Shown: positions 17,188 to 27,700, numbered from the stretch's first letter. The stretch: 64,000 nt of DNA from Gammaproteobacteria bacterium RIFCSPHIGHO2_12_FULL_63_22 (GCA_001801685.1 MGYJ01000061.1:1-64000); one strand, 5' to 3'. Translations and numbers: made by a program. The notes: generated from the sequence alone by a model not told the origin.

Positions 17188-17883
17188 ATGCGATTGAACA
17201 AGTACATCAGCGAAACCGGCGTCTGTTCGCGCCGGCAGGCCGACCAGTGGATCGAGCAGGGCCGCGTCACCATCAATGGTGCGGCGGCGACCCTTGGCAC
17301 GCAGGTGAATGAGGGCGACCGGGTCGAAGTGGATGGCCGCGCCGTGCAGCCGCAGGCCGCGTCGGTCTATATCGCACTGAACAAGCCGGTGGGCATCACC
17401 TGCACGACCGAGCGGCATGTCGAGGGCAACATCATCGACTACATCGGCCATCCGCAGCGCATCTTCCCGATCGGTCGGCTCGACAAGGATTCCGAAGGCC
17501 TCATCCTGCTGACCAACAACGGCGACATCGTCAACGAACTCCTGCGCGTCGAGAACCGGCACGAGAAGGAATACGTGGTGACGGTGGACCATCCCATCAC
17601 CGATGAATTCCTGGAGGGCATGGCGCGCGGCGTGCGGATACTCGGCGTCATGACGCAGCCGTGCCGGGTGCGCAAGATCGGCCAGCTTTCGTTCGCGATC
17701 ATCCTGACCCAGGGTTTGAACCGGCAGATCAGGCGGATGTGCGCTGCCTTCGATTACCAGGTGCGGCGCCTGCAGCGCGTGCGCATCGTCAACATCGACC
17801 TGCGCGGGATCAAGGTCGGCCAGTGGCGTGAATTGTCGATGGACGAACTGCGCGGCCTGCTGCCGCAACGCACGACGTGGTGA
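17188..17883 (+). CDS. rluF: 23S rRNA pseudouridine synthase RluF
   Basis: RluF converts U2604 (and weakly U2605) of 23S rRNA to pseudouridine. The 231-aa protein has an N-terminal S4 RNA-binding domain ([19 protein letters not shown]) and an RsuA-family catalytic domain with the active-site Asp99 in [10 protein letters not shown], then [20 protein letters not shown]. The segment [15 protein letters not shown] matches RluF rather than RsuA or RluE. It lacks the long basic C-terminal tail of the E. coli protein. It converges with the EEP gene, with four bases between the stops. Confidence 0.92.
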   Translation: MRLNKYISETGVCSRRQADQWIEQGRVTINGAAATLGTQVNEGDRVEVDGRAVQPQAASVYIALNKPVGITCTTERHVEGNIIDYIGHPQRIFPIGRLDKDSEGLILLTNNGDIVNELLRVENRHEKEYVVTVDHPITDEFLEGMARGVRILGVMTQPCRVRKIGQLSFAIILTQGLNRQIRRMCAAFDYQVRRLQRVRIVNIDLRGIKVGQWRELSMDELRGLLPQRTTW

Positions 17884-17887
17884 CGGC

Positions 17888-19060
17888 CTAGCGGGCCAGG
17901 TCCATCCACACCATGTGGTGGTCGGTCGCCTCGATCCAGTCGGCACCCGGTTCGCTCGGCGTGGGCCAGAACACGCCGCTGCCACGCACCACGAAACCCT
18001 GCGAAGGAATCACGTAGTCAATCCGGAGATTTCCCACCCGCGGGCCGAACTTGCCGGTGTCGTGCGCGGCGTTGCCCTTCTGCGTGATGTTGCCACCGCC
18101 TGCCAACTGCGCCGCCGCTTCGGCGCCCTTGCTGGCAGGCGGATCGAAGCGCAACACGCGTGGATGCCCGAGCAACGCCGCCATCGGATTGCCGGTGCTG
18201 TCGCCATCCACCGGGTCGGCATTGTGGTCGCCGGCAATCACGAACAAGGCATCGCCGGTCAGGCCGCCGCAGGCGCCGGCGTCGTCACAAAGCCAGGGCG
18301 CCGGCCGGTCGCTGATGTATTCCGACCAGAGCCGGATTTCATCGCGATTACGAATGCCGTTGCGGTCTTCAGGACCGTCGAAGACGGGCGGCGTCGGATG
18401 GTGCACCAGGAAATGCACGAGTCCTGCCGGCGTGCGCACCGGCACGTCCCAATGCGATTTCGACGACAGGCGAAGCCGGTTCCAGACGTCTGCTGGATAC
18501 CAGGCCTCGCCGGAAGACGGATCCACGGGTGACTTTGCGCCCGGCAGGTCTTTCCAGGGGAACAACTGGAAGGTCCGTACCGAATCCAGGTCGATCGGAT
18601 AGCGGGATAGGACCAGCATGCCGTACTGGCCGGGATGCAGGCCGAAGCCAAACGCATCATTGCCACCGGCAATTTTTCCGTTCCGGTCCAGGTCCATGCC
18701 GCTGGGCACGCCCGTGTTGACCGGGGCCAGGTAGCGATAGGGATAGGTGATCGGGGCCTGGCCGCGCTGCGCGACTTCCAGGTAGCGGCGCTGGAAGAGA
18801 TGCGCCGACCGATGCGCCGGGTCGTAGTCGAACTCATTGATCAGCAGCACATCCGGACGCTGGTGCTGGATGACGGCAGCGATGCTGGCGGCCTTTGCGT
18901 CCCCGGCTTCGAGGCGCGCGACCAATCCGCCGTCCTTTTCCGAGTACAGCGAACCGTTGTAGGTAGCGAAGCGGACGGAGGGTGTGTCGGCCATGGCACG
19001 CGTATCGTGCTGGCAGGCGCAGGACATCAGCAAGAGGGCTAGCGGAAAGAGGATTTTCAT
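17888..19060 (-). CDS. Endonuclease/exonuclease/phosphatase family lipoprotein
   Basis: A 390-aa secreted hydrolase of the EEP superfamily. The ATG at 19060 gives a signal peptide MKILFPLALLLMSCAC with a plausible lipobox (LMSC). Family motifs include FATYNGSLY, INEFDYDP (metal-binding Glu), AGDHNADP (catalytic Asp-His-Asn) and the C-terminal ATDHHMV. The natural substrate could be a phosphodiester or a lipid headgroup; the sequence does not decide. The start overlaps the bpt stop by four bases, linking it to the SCO-psd-bpt unit. Confidence 0.85.
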   Translation of the reverse strand: MKILFPLALLLMSCACQHDTRAMADTPSVRFATYNGSLYSEKDGGLVARLEAGDAKAASIAAVIQHQRPDVLLINEFDYDPAHRSAHLFQRRYLEVAQRGQAPITYPYRYLAPVNTGVPSGMDLDRNGKIAGGNDAFGFGLHPGQYGMLVLSRYPIDLDSVRTFQLFPWKDLPGAKSPVDPSSGEAWYPADVWNRLRLSSKSHWDVPVRTPAGLVHFLVHHPTPPVFDGPEDRNGIRNRDEIRLWSEYISDRPAPWLCDDAGACGGLTGDALFVIAGDHNADPVDGDSTGNPMAALLGHPRVLRFDPPASKGAEAAAQLAGGGNITQKGNAAHDTGKFGPRVGNLRIDYVIPSQGFVVRGSGVFWPTPSEPGADWIEATDHHMVWMDLAR

Positions 19061-19767
19061 GTGGGAAAGGGCAACCACTCGCGGCCGGAAAGGTATTCGA
19101 TCGGACGGAATCTCTGTTTGTAATCCATCTTTGGATGGTTGCGCAGCCAGAAGCCGAGATACAGGTAGTCCAGCCCCAATTCGCGCGCGTGCGCAAGCTG
19201 CGAGAGGATGGCGAAGGTGCCCAGGCTGCGCGTGGCAAGGTCCGGATCGAAAAACGTGTAAACCGCGGACAGGCTATCGGCCAGGACGTCGGTGACGGCA
19301 ACGCCGACCAGGCCCTCATCGCTGCGGATTTCAAGGAAGCGCGTCGGGCTCCATTCGCAGGAAAGGAAGCCGTCGAAATCCGCGGGACTGGGATCGTCCA
19401 TTCCGCCGCCGGCGTGGCGGCCCGAAACATAGCGCTGGTAGAGCTCGAAGTTTTCTTCGGTGCGCACGGCGGGGGCGGCGCTTATTTGCAGGTCGGTGTT
19501 GCGGGAAAGACAACGGCGTTGCGCACGGTTCGGCTGGAAACGGTCTACCGGAATACGCACTGGCGTGCAGGCCTGGCAACCGGCGCAGTTCGGCCGATAG
19601 ACATGGTTGCCGGAACGGCGGAAGCCCATCGCGAGCGCAGCGCCGTACAGCGCGGGCAGGGTGGGATCCAGAGGGTCGAGCACCAAGTCGCGCGCGTTTC
19701 GGTCCGGCCAGTAACCACAGGCGTGTTCCACCGTCTGGTAAACGCGGATGTTGGCCTGGTTGCCCAT
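19057..19767 (-). CDS. bpt: Aspartate/glutamate leucyltransferase (N-end rule transferase)
   Basis: Bpt attaches leucine from Leu-tRNA to proteins with N-terminal Asp or Glu, marking them for ClpAP. The 236-aa protein has the ATE N-terminal cysteine cluster NCAGCQACTPVRIP and the C-terminal domain with VAVTDVLADSLSAVYTFFDP and YLYLGFWLRNHPKMDYK. The ATG at 19767 gives the normal N-terminus; longer extensions read through psd in another frame. It follows the psd stop by ten bases. Confidence 0.93.
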   Translation of the reverse strand: MGNQANIRVYQTVEHACGYWPDRNARDLVLDPLDPTLPALYGAALAMGFRRSGNHVYRPNCAGCQACTPVRIPVDRFQPNRAQRRCLSRNTDLQISAAPAVRTEENFELYQRYVSGRHAGGGMDDPSPADFDGFLSCEWSPTRFLEIRSDEGLVGVAVTDVLADSLSAVYTFFDPDLATRSLGTFAILSQLAHARELGLDYLYLGFWLRNHPKMDYKQRFRPIEYLSGREWLPFPT

Positions 19768-19777
19768 GCGCCTGAGT

Positions 19778-20629
19778 CTAGCCCCGCGGCGTGCCGGCCT
19801 GGCCCATCCGTTGCCCCAGCCGGGTTGGCGCCTCACTGGCGATGTCGTCCAGCTTGAAGCCGTCCCGCGGCAACAACACGATGACCGTCGAGCCGTAGTT
19901 GAAGCGCGCCATTTCGGCGAAGCGGGCCAGGCGAATGCCCTGGCCGCGAAAATCCAGGCGCCAGGGCTGGTCGCCATACGTGGGGATGTTGACGCCGTTC
20001 CACACCGTCTCGACACCCGATACCAGCAACGCACCGACCATCACCATGCACATCGGCCCGGCGTCGGTGTCGAAATGGCAGACGAGGCGTTCGTTGCGCG
20101 CGAACAGCCGCGGAATCTTGCGCACTGCCCACGGCGCCACGCTGAACAGGCGACCGGGTACGTGCAAGGTTTCCACCAGCGTTCCCGACCAGGGCATGTG
20201 CACGCGATGGTAGTCGCGCGGGGACAGGTAGATGTTGGCGAACCAGCCATCGGCGAACGGCGCCGCAGCTTCGGCATCACCCAGCAATTCCGCTGCCGTG
20301 AACTGCTGGCCCTTGGCCTGGAAGATGCGGCCGTCCTGGATGCGCCCGATCTGGCTCATCTTTCCATCCGCCGGCATCAGCAGGGTGGAAGGATCGGCAT
20401 CGGCGGTCCGCGCCCCGGGCTTGAGTGCGCGCGTGAAGAAGGCATTGAAGCTGGGATAGTTCTCGAGTCGCGGATCTGCAGCCTCGGCCACGTTGATATT
20501 GAATTTGGACACCGCGAGCCGGATAAGCCAGTTCTTCCAGGGCCCGAAGCGGCCGTAGGCCATCCAGCGGGCGATCGAGGACAGCAAGCGATGCGGCAGG
20601 ACGTACTGCAGGAAGATGGCGGGGCTCAT
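19778..20629 (-). CDS. psd: Phosphatidylserine decarboxylase
   Basis: Psd forms phosphatidylethanolamine by decarboxylating phosphatidylserine at the inner membrane. The 283-aa proenzyme has the triad elements [10 protein letters not shown] (Asp), YHRVHMP (His) and the self-cleavage site GST with Ser247, which becomes the pyruvoyl group. Here the residue before GST is Tyr (YGST) instead of the commoner Leu (LGST). The short C-terminal tail after the cleavage site, about 37 residues, is normal for the alpha chain. Its start overlaps the SCO gene's stop by four bases. Confidence 0.95.
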   Translation of the reverse strand: MSPAIFLQYVLPHRLLSSIARWMAYGRFGPWKNWLIRLAVSKFNINVAEAADPRLENYPSFNAFFTRALKPGARTADADPSTLLMPADGKMSQIGRIQDGRIFQAKGQQFTAAELLGDAEAAAPFADGWFANIYLSPRDYHRVHMPWSGTLVETLHVPGRLFSVAPWAVRKIPRLFARNERLVCHFDTDAGPMCMVMVGALLVSGVETVWNGVNIPTYGDQPWRLDFRGQGIRLARFAEMARFNYGSTVIVLLPRDGFKLDDIASEAPTRLGQRMGQAGTPRG

Positions 20630-21291
20630 GGCTGCACCGCCGAAAGCAGGCGCAGGTCGTCGGCGATCTGTTGCCAGGCCAGCGGTGGGCGGATCAGTCC
20701 GGCTTGCCGTCCCTGCGGATCGAGCACGACCAGGGTTGCCGAGTGGTCCATCGAATAGCCGCCTTCATCGAGTGGTACTTTCATGTACACCAGTCCCATC
20801 GTTGCGGCGAAATTGGCCAGCGGCGCGGCATCGGCCGTCGCCGCAATCGTTTCTGCGTTGAAGAATCTTGCGTAGTCGCCGGTGATCGCCGGCGTGTCGC
20901 GTTCCGGGTCCACCGAAACAAACAGGACGCGCGGCCGCCTGGGTTCGGCGATCGTCGCCCAGGTTTTTTGCGCCTTGGCCAATTCGGCCAGGGTGGTGGG
21001 GCAGACATCGGGGCAGTGGGTGAAGCCCAGGAAGACGATCGTCCAGTGCCCGCGCAACTGGTCCACGCCCAGGGCGCTGCCATCGGAGCGGGTCAATTGG
21101 TAAGGCGCCAACACGCGCGGGGGGTTGATCAGCCGCACCGACTTGAGTTGTTCCTGGCTGACCGTCGGCGGATTTGCCGCTGGCGTGAAGTAACGCTGCG
21201 CGCTGTAAAGCCCGAGGCCGGCGGCCAGTGCCGCGCACAGCACCAGCAGGGTGGAGCGACTGGCGAAGCCGCGACGGTTTAGGTTGTCCAT
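20626..21291 (-). CDS. SCO1/SenC family copper protein
   Basis: A 221-aa membrane-anchored thioredoxin-fold protein, probably a copper chaperone for cytochrome c oxidase. One N-terminal helix (about 14-30) is followed by the thioredoxin-like domain with the copper-binding CPDVC (Cys93, Cys97) and the conserved His183 in SMDHSA. It is the first gene of the SCO-psd-bpt-EEP unit. A TATAAT -10 (21299-21304, minus strand) ends seven bases before the ATG, so the message may be leaderless. Confidence 0.92.
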   Translation of the reverse strand: MDNLNRRGFASRSTLLVLCAALAAGLGLYSAQRYFTPAANPPTVSQEQLKSVRLINPPRVLAPYQLTRSDGSALGVDQLRGHWTIVFLGFTHCPDVCPTTLAELAKAQKTWATIAEPRRPRVLFVSVDPERDTPAITGDYARFFNAETIAATADAAPLANFAATMGLVYMKVPLDEGGYSMDHSATLVVLDPQGRQAGLIRPPLAWQQIADDLRLLSAVQP

Positions 21292-21298
21292 GGCGCAA

Positions 21299-21323
21299 AT
21301 TATAGCCGTGCGGCCGCTATACT
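21299..21323. promoter_or_regulatory. Compact divergent promoter region for SCO and prmB
   Basis: Within the 59 bases between the two divergent starts, the minus strand carries TATAAT (21299-21304) and the plus strand TATACT (21318-21323), each a good -10. Neither has a convincing -35. The minus-strand transcript would start about one base before the SCO ATG; the plus-strand transcript would begin near 21330, about 20 bases before prmB. Confidence 0.5.
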
Positions 21324-21350
21324 GAGCGCTTTCGCAGGCAACGGGCCGGC

Positions 21351-22280
21351 ATGAGCGCCGAACTCCATACCATCATCGACTTCATCCGCTACGGCGCGAG
21401 CCGCTTCGGCGCTGCCGGGCTGAGCTTCGGCCACAGCTTCGACAATGCGCTGGACGAAGCCACGCAACTGGTGCTGCATGTCCTGCACCTGCCGCACGAC
21501 ACCGGCCCTGCATACGGACAGGCCCGGCTGGTTGCCGAGGAGAAGGCGCAGGTGCTCGCCTTGTTCCAGCGCCGGATCGACGAGCGCATTCCCGCTTGCT
21601 ACCTGACCGGCGAGGCCTGGTTCGCCGGCCTCAGCTTCAAGTGCGATTCGCGCGCGCTGGTGCCGCGATCGCCGATCGCCGAATTGATCGAATCGGGCTT
21701 CGAGCCCTGGCTGGGCGGTCGCGAGGTGAATCGCGTGCTCGACCTGTGCACGGGGTCGGGCTGCATCGCCATCGCCACGGCGCACTACAACCCGTACTGG
21801 GAGGTGGATGCCGCCGATCTTTCGCCGGAGGCCTTGGCGCTTGCGCAGGAAAATATCGAACGACTCGACACCTCGAACGTGCGGCTGGTCAAGTCCGACT
21901 TGTTCGCGAACCTGAAGGGCGAGGTCTACGACCTGATCGTGACCAATCCGCCCTACGTGACGCATGCCGAGACCGATGCGCTGCCGAAGGAATATTCGCA
22001 CGAGCCCGAGATGGGCCTGCGCGCCGGCGACGACGGCCTGGACCTGGTGCTCGAGATCCTGCGTGACGCGCCCGGGCACCTGTCGCAGAATGGATTGCTG
22101 ATCTGTGAAGTCGGCGAAAGCGAGCAACACCTGATCCGCCTGCTGCCCGAGCTTCCGTTCGCCTGGGTCGAATTCAAGGTCGGCCAGATGGGCATCTTCG
22201 TGCTCGAGCGCGAGGACATCGTGGCGCAGATGCCGAAGATCAAGGCGCTCGCCAACGCGCGCCGCGCCTCGCACCACTGA
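21351..22280 (+). CDS. prmB: Ribosomal protein L3 N5-glutamine methyltransferase
   Basis: PrmB methylates a glutamine of ribosomal protein L3 using S-adenosylmethionine. The 309-aa protein has an N-terminal helical domain, then the Rossmann methyltransferase domain: [14 protein letters not shown] (SAM site), and the glutamine-binding NPPY at about residue 198. The segment [21 protein letters not shown] is typical of PrmB as opposed to PrmC. It lies five bases upstream of aroC, as in other gammaproteobacteria. Confidence 0.95.
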   Translation: MSAELHTIIDFIRYGASRFGAAGLSFGHSFDNALDEATQLVLHVLHLPHDTGPAYGQARLVAEEKAQVLALFQRRIDERIPACYLTGEAWFAGLSFKCDSRALVPRSPIAELIESGFEPWLGGREVNRVLDLCTGSGCIAIATAHYNPYWEVDAADLSPEALALAQENIERLDTSNVRLVKSDLFANLKGEVYDLIVTNPPYVTHAETDALPKEYSHEPEMGLRAGDDGLDLVLEILRDAPGHLSQNGLLICEVGESEQHLIRLLPELPFAWVEFKVGQMGIFVLEREDIVAQMPKIKALANARRASHH

Positions 22281-22284
22281 CGCC

Positions 22285-23391
22285 ATGTCGAGCAACTCCT
22301 TCGGAAAGCTGTTCACCGTCACCACCTTCGGCGAAAGCCACGGCCCCGCCATCGGTTGCGTCGTGGATGGCTGCCCGCCCGGCCTGGCCCTGTCGGCCGA
22401 TGAATTCGCCCACGACCTGGCGCGACGCGCGACGGGCAAGTCGCGGCACACCTCGCAACGGCACGAGGCCGACGAGGTCGAGATCCTGTCGGGCGTCTTC
22501 GAAGGCCTGACCACCGGCACGCCGATTGCCCTGCTGGTGCGCAATACCGACGCCCGCAGCAAGGACTACGAGAAAATCGTCGAACAATTCCGCCCGGGCC
22601 ATGCCGATTACACCTACTGGCAGAAGTACGGCATCCGCGATCCGCGCGGCGGCGGCCGCAGTTCGGCGCGCGAGACGACCATGCGCGTGGCCGCTGCGGT
22701 GATCGCGCGCAAGTGGCTTGCGCTTCGCCACGGCATCGCCATTCGCGGCCATGTCTCGCAGATCGCCGACATAGTGCCGCGCAGCTTCGATGCATCTGCC
22801 ATCGAAGCCAATCCTTTCTTCTGGCCCGACGCCAGCCAGGTCGGCGAGATCGAGGCCTTCATGGATGCCTTGCGCAAGTCCGGTGATTCGGTCGGCGCAC
22901 GCGTGGACGTGGTCGCGACCAACGTGCCGCCCGGTTGGGGCGAGCCCGTGTACGGCAAGCTCGACGCCGAACTCGCCGCCGCGATGATGAGCATCAATGC
23001 CGTGAAGGGCGTCGAAATCGGCGCCGGCTTCGGCAGTGTGCTGCAGAAGGGCAGCGAGCACCGCGATGAAATGCGCCTCGATGGATTCCTCAGCAACCAT
23101 GCCGGCGGCATCCTCGGCGGCATCTCGACCGGCCAGCCGGTCACCTGTTCGGTCGCCTTCAAACCCACGTCCAGCCTGCGCCTTCCCGGCCGCACCGTGG
23201 ACGTGTCGGGCGCGGAGGTGGACGTGGTCACCACGGGCCGCCACGATCCCTGCGTCGGCCTGCGCGCCACGCCCATCTGCGAAGCGATGATGGCCCTCGT
23301 GCTGATGGACCAGGCCTTGCGCCACCGCGCCCAGAACGCCGACGTCGGCGACGTATTCCCACGCATCCCCACCCGTACCGAGGAACCATGA
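22285..23391 (+). CDS. aroC: Chorismate synthase
   Basis: AroC makes chorismate from EPSP with reduced FMN, the last shared step of aromatic synthesis. The 368 aa are of normal length. Signatures include [34 protein letters not shown] and [20 protein letters not shown]. Chorismate feeds the trp genes encoded further on. The stop overlaps asd by four bases. Confidence 0.98.
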   Translation: MSSNSFGKLFTVTTFGESHGPAIGCVVDGCPPGLALSADEFAHDLARRATGKSRHTSQRHEADEVEILSGVFEGLTTGTPIALLVRNTDARSKDYEKIVEQFRPGHADYTYWQKYGIRDPRGGGRSSARETTMRVAAAVIARKWLALRHGIAIRGHVSQIADIVPRSFDASAIEANPFFWPDASQVGEIEAFMDALRKSGDSVGARVDVVATNVPPGWGEPVYGKLDAELAAAMMSINAVKGVEIGAGFGSVLQKGSEHRDEMRLDGFLSNHAGGILGGISTGQPVTCSVAFKPTSSLRLPGRTVDVSGAEVDVVTTGRHDPCVGLRATPICEAMMALVLMDQALRHRAQNADVGDVFPRIPTRTEEP

Positions 23392-24407
23392 GCACTCCAG
23401 TCACCGTTGCAGTCGTGGGCGCCACCGGCGCCGTTGGCCAGGTCATGCTGTCCATCCTCCATGAGCGCAAGTTCCCGGTGAAAAAACTGATCGCGCTCGC
23501 GAGCGCGCGATCGGCGGGGGAGACCATCCAGTTCGGCGACCAGCAGATCGTGGTGCAGGACCTCGCGACTTTCGATCCGGCCGGCGTGGACATCGCGCTG
23601 TTTTCGGCAGGTGGTTCGACGTCCACGCAATACGCGCCGAAATTTGCCGCGGCCGGCGCAATCGTCGTGGACAACTCGTCGGCCTTCCGCTACGACGACG
23701 ACGTGCCGCTGGTGGTGAGCGAAGTAAATCCGGACGCGATTGCCAATGCGCCGCGCGGCATCATCGCCAACCCCAATTGCTCGACCATGCAGATGCTGGT
23801 GGCGCTCGCGCCGATCCATCGGGAGGTCGGCATCGAGCGCATCAACGTGGCGACCTACCAGTCGGTGTCGGGCGGCGGCCGCTCGGCCGTGGATGAACTC
23901 GAGAAGCAGAGCGCCGACCTCGTTGCCGGCCGCGCCGCGGACCCGCAGCGCTTCCCGGTGCAGATCGCCTTCAACCTGATCCCGCACATCGACGACTTCC
24001 AGGCCAACGGTTACACCAAGGAAGAGATGAAGCTGGTCTGGGAAACGCGCAAGATCCTCGGCGACGACTCCATCCAGGTGAATCCGACGGCCGTGCGCGT
24101 CCCCGTCTACTACGGTCATTCCGAAGCGGTGCACATCGAGACCCGCAGCAAGATCAGCGTCGATCGCGTCCGCGCCCTGCTCGAGGCCGCGCCGGGTGTC
24201 GTGGTGGTGGACGATCGGAAGTCGGGTGGTTATCCGACGCCGGTAACCCATGCCGCGGGCCAGGATGCGGTTTTCGTCGGCCGGCTGCGTGAAGACATTT
24301 CGCATCCGCGCGGTCTGGACATGTGGGTTGTTTCCGACAATATCCGCAAGGGCGCGGCCTTGAATGCCGTCCAGATTGCTGAGCTCTGGTTGAAAAATCG
24401 CCCGTAA
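23388..24407 (+). CDS. asd: Aspartate-semialdehyde dehydrogenase
   Basis: Asd reduces aspartyl phosphate to aspartate semialdehyde, the branch point to Lys, diaminopimelate, Thr and Met. The 339-aa protein has an NADP-binding [10 protein letters not shown] and the catalytic Cys131 in NPNCSTMQM, with a second conserved region [13 protein letters not shown]. It is of the shorter usg/asd2-type length. The ATGA overlap with aroC indicates coupling; fimV follows after 72 bases. Confidence 0.97.
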   Translation: MSTPVTVAVVGATGAVGQVMLSILHERKFPVKKLIALASARSAGETIQFGDQQIVVQDLATFDPAGVDIALFSAGGSTSTQYAPKFAAAGAIVVDNSSAFRYDDDVPLVVSEVNPDAIANAPRGIIANPNCSTMQMLVALAPIHREVGIERINVATYQSVSGGGRSAVDELEKQSADLVAGRAADPQRFPVQIAFNLIPHIDDFQANGYTKEEMKLVWETRKILGDDSIQVNPTAVRVPVYYGHSEAVHIETRSKISVDRVRALLEAAPGVVVVDDRKSGGYPTPVTHAAGQDAVFVGRLREDISHPRGLDMWVVSDNIRKGAALNAVQIAELWLKNRP

Positions 24408-24479
24408 ACGGTTATTCAAGAAGGCAGTAGAGCTCGACGCGGCCCCCGTCGCGAGCACGAGTCCTTGGGGAGACATTCT

Positions 24480-26861
24480 TTGAAAAACCCGCACCTGACC
24501 CTAACCCTTGCCGTGGCCCTTGGCCTGGCAAGCCCTTCCTTGTCCGCGATGGGCCTCGGTCCCTTGCAGGTGAAGTCGGGGCTGAACCAACCGCTGGTTG
24601 CCGAGATCCCCATCATCTCCGCCACGCCCAGCGAGCTGGAGCAGCTGGACGTGCGCCTTGCTTCGCCCGAGGCGTTTGCGCGGATCGGACTGGAACGCCC
24701 GGGCGAATTGACGGCCAACCTGCAATTCAGTGTCGGCAAGAATTCCCGGGGTCAGCCTGTCATCCTGGTTACCACGCCGGACCGGTTCTCGGAGCCGTTG
24801 CTCAACTTCCTGATCGAGGCGGAGTGGGGCAAGGGCACGGTTACGCGTGAATACACCGCTCTGATCGACCCGCCTTATATCGCGTCCGCCGTGGTCAAGC
24901 CGATGCAGGCGCCGACCGTCGCCGCGCCGGAGGCAGTTGCACCGGTCGTAACGGCGCCTGCGGTCGAGCCCACGCCGGAACCGGCGCAGGAACCCGCACC
25001 GATGCCGGCGCAGCCGCCCGAGGTCGTCCAGGAAGTCGCGCCGCCGGCACCCGAATCCGCTCCCACCCCGTACGTGGCGCCCGTCCCGGCGCCGGTGGCA
25101 GTCGAACCCGAGCCCGAGCCCGAACCCGCGCCACCGCCGCCACGTCCGGTCGCCGCGCAGCCGCGTCCGCCCCAGCCGGCGCCCGCGCCGCCGCCTGCGA
25201 CCCCCGAACCGACGCCCGCGCCAGCACCGGCAGCCACGCCCGGTCAGTACGGCCCCGTTGCCCCCGGGCAGACCTTGTGGAGCATCGCCAGTTCCGTGCG
25301 GCCCGACGCCAGCATCTCGGTCAACCAGATGATGGTTGCCCTGTTGCGCGCCAATCCCGAGGCTTTCGCGCAGGACAACGTCAATCGCCTGAAGCAGGGT
25401 TCGGTGCTTCGAGTGCCCGGCCAGGAGGAGGCAACCCGCTTGTCCGCCACGCAGGCAGCCGAGCTGGTGAACCAGCAGGCATCCGCCTGGCGCACCCCGC
25501 GCGCTGCGGTTCCGCAGCCTGTTGAAATCGCGACGCCCTCGGAAAACATCAATGCCGCACCGCTGATTGCGGCGGCCCCGGCCCGGCCCTCGCGTGCGGC
25601 CCAGTCGCGGCTGGAGATCGTTCCACCGTCGGGCAATGCGGCGGCTCGCGGCTCCCAGTCGGGTGCAGCAGCGGGTGCCGGCGGCACCGAATTGCGCGCC
25701 GAACTGGTGCAGGCCCGTGAGGACCTTGCGGCCCGCAGTTCGGAAGTGGATGAACTCAAGTCACGCGTCGCCGAACTCGAAAAACAGGATGCCGATCGTC
25801 AGCGCCTGATCGAGATGCAAAATTCCCAGATGAAGGAACTGCAGGACCGGTTGAACCAGGTCCAGCAGGCACCGACGCCCGCGCCCTTGGCTCCGGCCGC
25901 TGCAGACGCGACCGCTGCTGCGCCTGCAGCGGAGGATGTCGCAACGGCCAAGCCCTGGTACCTGAATCCGCTGGTGGTTGGCGGCGCGGTGCTGGTGCTG
26001 TTGGGTGGACTGGTGCTGGCGATGCGCCGGAGCAAGTCGAAGCCTGAAAGTGAATCCACCGGTATCCGACTTTCGGATGACGAGGCACTTCGCGCCAGCA
26101 TGGCCAAGACGCGCCAGGCCGGTGAACGCATCAAGCCCGAGCCCGCCATCGTGCCCGTACCCGCGCCCGTGTCGCCGCCTGTCGATGCCGAACTCGAAGC
26201 CCGCAGCAAGGCCGTGCGCGCCAAGCCACAGGATCTCGAGGCCCATCTCAACCTGCTGCGCCTGCACCACTCGCGCGGCAATGCCGTGGACTACGAAATC
26301 GCCGCGCAGGCGATGCGCGCCCAGCTTTCGAGCACGATGGATCCACGCTGGCGCGAAGCGGTGGTGATGGGCGCGTCGCTGATGCCGGGGAACGCATTGT
26401 TCGGCCAGGCAGGTTGGAACTCCCCGCGTTACAGCGACGCGGAGCCCAAGGCCGCGCCAGCTACGGCCCCGGCCCCGTCGCCTGCGCCCGCCGCCTTGCC
26501 AGGTTTCCTGGCATCGGCGCAACCTGCGCCAGTAAAAGTGTTCGAGCCACCGATCGAAGACAGCTCGCTCGAATTCACGACCGGCTCGCCGCGCGACGAA
26601 AACCCCGACAAGGAAATCGACTTCGGCGACCAGGCCGCGGTGATGGATGAAACCTTCGGCGGTTCCTTGCGCGACATCCATCGCGACGAAGCCCAGCTGA
26701 TGGCCGAGGACGAGTCCAGCGCGACTCGCATCGAATTGGCCAAGGCCTACCTGGACATCGGGGACCTCGACGGCGCCCGCAGCATGCTGGAGGAAGTGCT
26801 CGCCGAAGGCGGTCCGACGGCCAAGGCTGAAGCCGCGCGATTGCTCAAGGACATGGGCTGA
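24480..26861 (+). CDS. fimV: FimV-like pilus assembly/polarity protein
   Basis: FimV is an inner-membrane hub for type IV pili, twitching and polar localisation. The 793-aa protein has a signal peptide (about 1-23), the FimV N-terminal hallmark LGPLQVKSGLNQPLVAEIPI, a long Pro/Ala/Glu-rich region (about 140-255), a LysM domain binding peptidoglycan (about 257-310), a short coiled coil (about 400-460), one membrane helix (about 495-517) and a C-terminal TPR-like motif (RIELAKAYLDIGDLDGARSM). The TTG at 24480 is chosen: GGGGAG lies seven bases upstream and the signal peptide begins at once. asd-fimV-truA order matches Pseudomonas. Confidence 0.93.
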   Translation: MKNPHLTLTLAVALGLASPSLSAMGLGPLQVKSGLNQPLVAEIPIISATPSELEQLDVRLASPEAFARIGLERPGELTANLQFSVGKNSRGQPVILVTTPDRFSEPLLNFLIEAEWGKGTVTREYTALIDPPYIASAVVKPMQAPTVAAPEAVAPVVTAPAVEPTPEPAQEPAPMPAQPPEVVQEVAPPAPESAPTPYVAPVPAPVAVEPEPEPEPAPPPPRPVAAQPRPPQPAPAPPPATPEPTPAPAPAATPGQYGPVAPGQTLWSIASSVRPDASISVNQMMVALLRANPEAFAQDNVNRLKQGSVLRVPGQEEATRLSATQAAELVNQQASAWRTPRAAVPQPVEIATPSENINAAPLIAAAPARPSRAAQSRLEIVPPSGNAAARGSQSGAAAGAGGTELRAELVQAREDLAARSSEVDELKSRVAELEKQDADRQRLIEMQNSQMKELQDRLNQVQQAPTPAPLAPAAADATAAAPAAEDVATAKPWYLNPLVVGGAVLVLLGGLVLAMRRSKSKPESESTGIRLSDDEALRASMAKTRQAGERIKPEPAIVPVPAPVSPPVDAELEARSKAVRAKPQDLEAHLNLLRLHHSRGNAVDYEIAAQAMRAQLSSTMDPRWREAVVMGASLMPGNALFGQAGWNSPRYSDAEPKAAPATAPAPSPAPAALPGFLASAQPAPVKVFEPPIEDSSLEFTTGSPRDENPDKEIDFGDQAAVMDETFGGSLRDIHRDEAQLMAEDESSATRIELAKAYLDIGDLDGARSMLEEVLAEGGPTAKAEAARLLKDMG

Positions 26862-26891
26862 GCCACGTCGGCTGGCCGGGAACGATGAAAC

Positions 26892-26922
26892 AAGGGCCGG
26901 GGAAACCCGGCCCTTCGCTTTA
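26892..26922 (+). terminator. Intrinsic terminator after fimV
   Basis: A ten-base-pair stem (26892-26901 with 26906-26915) with a GAAA loop is followed by CGCTTTA. The T-tract is short, so termination may be partial. The truA -10 overlaps its end. Confidence 0.8.
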
Positions 26923-26926
26923 GAAT
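26921..26926 (+). promoter_or_regulatory. Putative -10 element (TAGAAT) for truA
   Basis: TAGAAT matches five of six bases of the -10 consensus and ends six bases before the truA ATG, which has no ribosome-binding site. Predicted start would be at the ATG, giving a leaderless message. No good -35 is seen because that position lies in the fimV terminator stem. Confidence 0.4.
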
Positions 26927-26932
26927 GGCTGC

Positions 26933-27700
26933 ATGCGCTACGCACTCGGCATCGAATACGACGGCAGCCCCTTCCTGGGATGGCAGCGCCATGGCAATGG
27001 GCCCACCGTGCAAGCCGCGGTCGAGGCGGCCTTGTCCTTCGTGGCCGACCAGGCCGTGGAGGTGATTTGCGCCGGCCGCACCGACGCCGGCGTGCATGCC
27101 GCCTGCCAGGTGGTCCATTTCGATACCGACGTGGTCCGCGACCCGCGGGCCTGGGTGCTGGGCACCAATACGCGATTGCCGGGAGATGTTCGAATACTCT
27201 GGTGTCGTGAAATGCATGATGAATTTCACGCTCGCTACGCCGCCCGGGCGCGAAGCTATCGCTACCGCATCTTGAACCGGAGCATTCCGCCTGCCATGCA
27301 GCGCCAGTTTCTAAGCTGGGAACGCCTCACCCTCGACGCGGATGCCATGCATCGCGCCGCGCAGGCGCTGGTGGGCGAGCATGACTTCAGCGCATTCCGC
27401 ACCGCGCAATGCCAGGCCAAGCACCCGGTGCGCAACCTGCACTCGATCAGCGTTCGACGCGAAGCCGACCAGGTGGTGGCGGACGTGCGCGCCAACGCCT
27501 TCCTGCACCACATGGTCCGCAATATCGTCGGCAGCCTGGTACTGGTGGGTCGCGGCACGCAGCCCGAAGCGTGGCCCGGGCAATTGCTCAGCGGGCTCGA
27601 CCGTCGCGTGGCAGGCCCTACGGCGCCTGCCGAAGGCCTGGTCTTCATCGGTCCCGCCTATCCGGCGGAATGGAATTTGCCTGCGCAGGTGACGATGTGA
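26933..27700 (+). CDS. truA: tRNA pseudouridine(38-40) synthase TruA
   Basis: TruA makes pseudouridine at positions 38-40 of the anticodon stem of many tRNAs. The 255-aa protein begins [20 protein letters not shown], the standard N-terminus, and has the catalytic Asp51 in [11 protein letters not shown]. Later blocks [19 protein letters not shown] and [15 protein letters not shown] are family-typical. No Shine-Dalgarno is visible. Its end overlaps the trpF start (GTGA). Confidence 0.97.
   Translation: MRYALGIEYDGSPFLGWQRHGNGPTVQAAVEAALSFVADQAVEVICAGRTDAGVHAACQVVHFDTDVVRDPRAWVLGTNTRLPGDVRILWCREMHDEFHARYAARARSYRYRILNRSIPPAMQRQFLSWERLTLDADAMHRAAQALVGEHDFSAFRTAQCQAKHPVRNLHSISVRREADQVVADVRANAFLHHMVRNIVGSLVLVGRGTQPEAWPGQLLSGLDRRVAGPTAPAEGLVFIGPAYPAEWNLPAQVTM

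Noticed and set aside
22614..24494. A 626-codon minus-strand frame over aroC, asd and the fimV start
   Set aside because: Shadow of two well-conserved genes; no independent signals.
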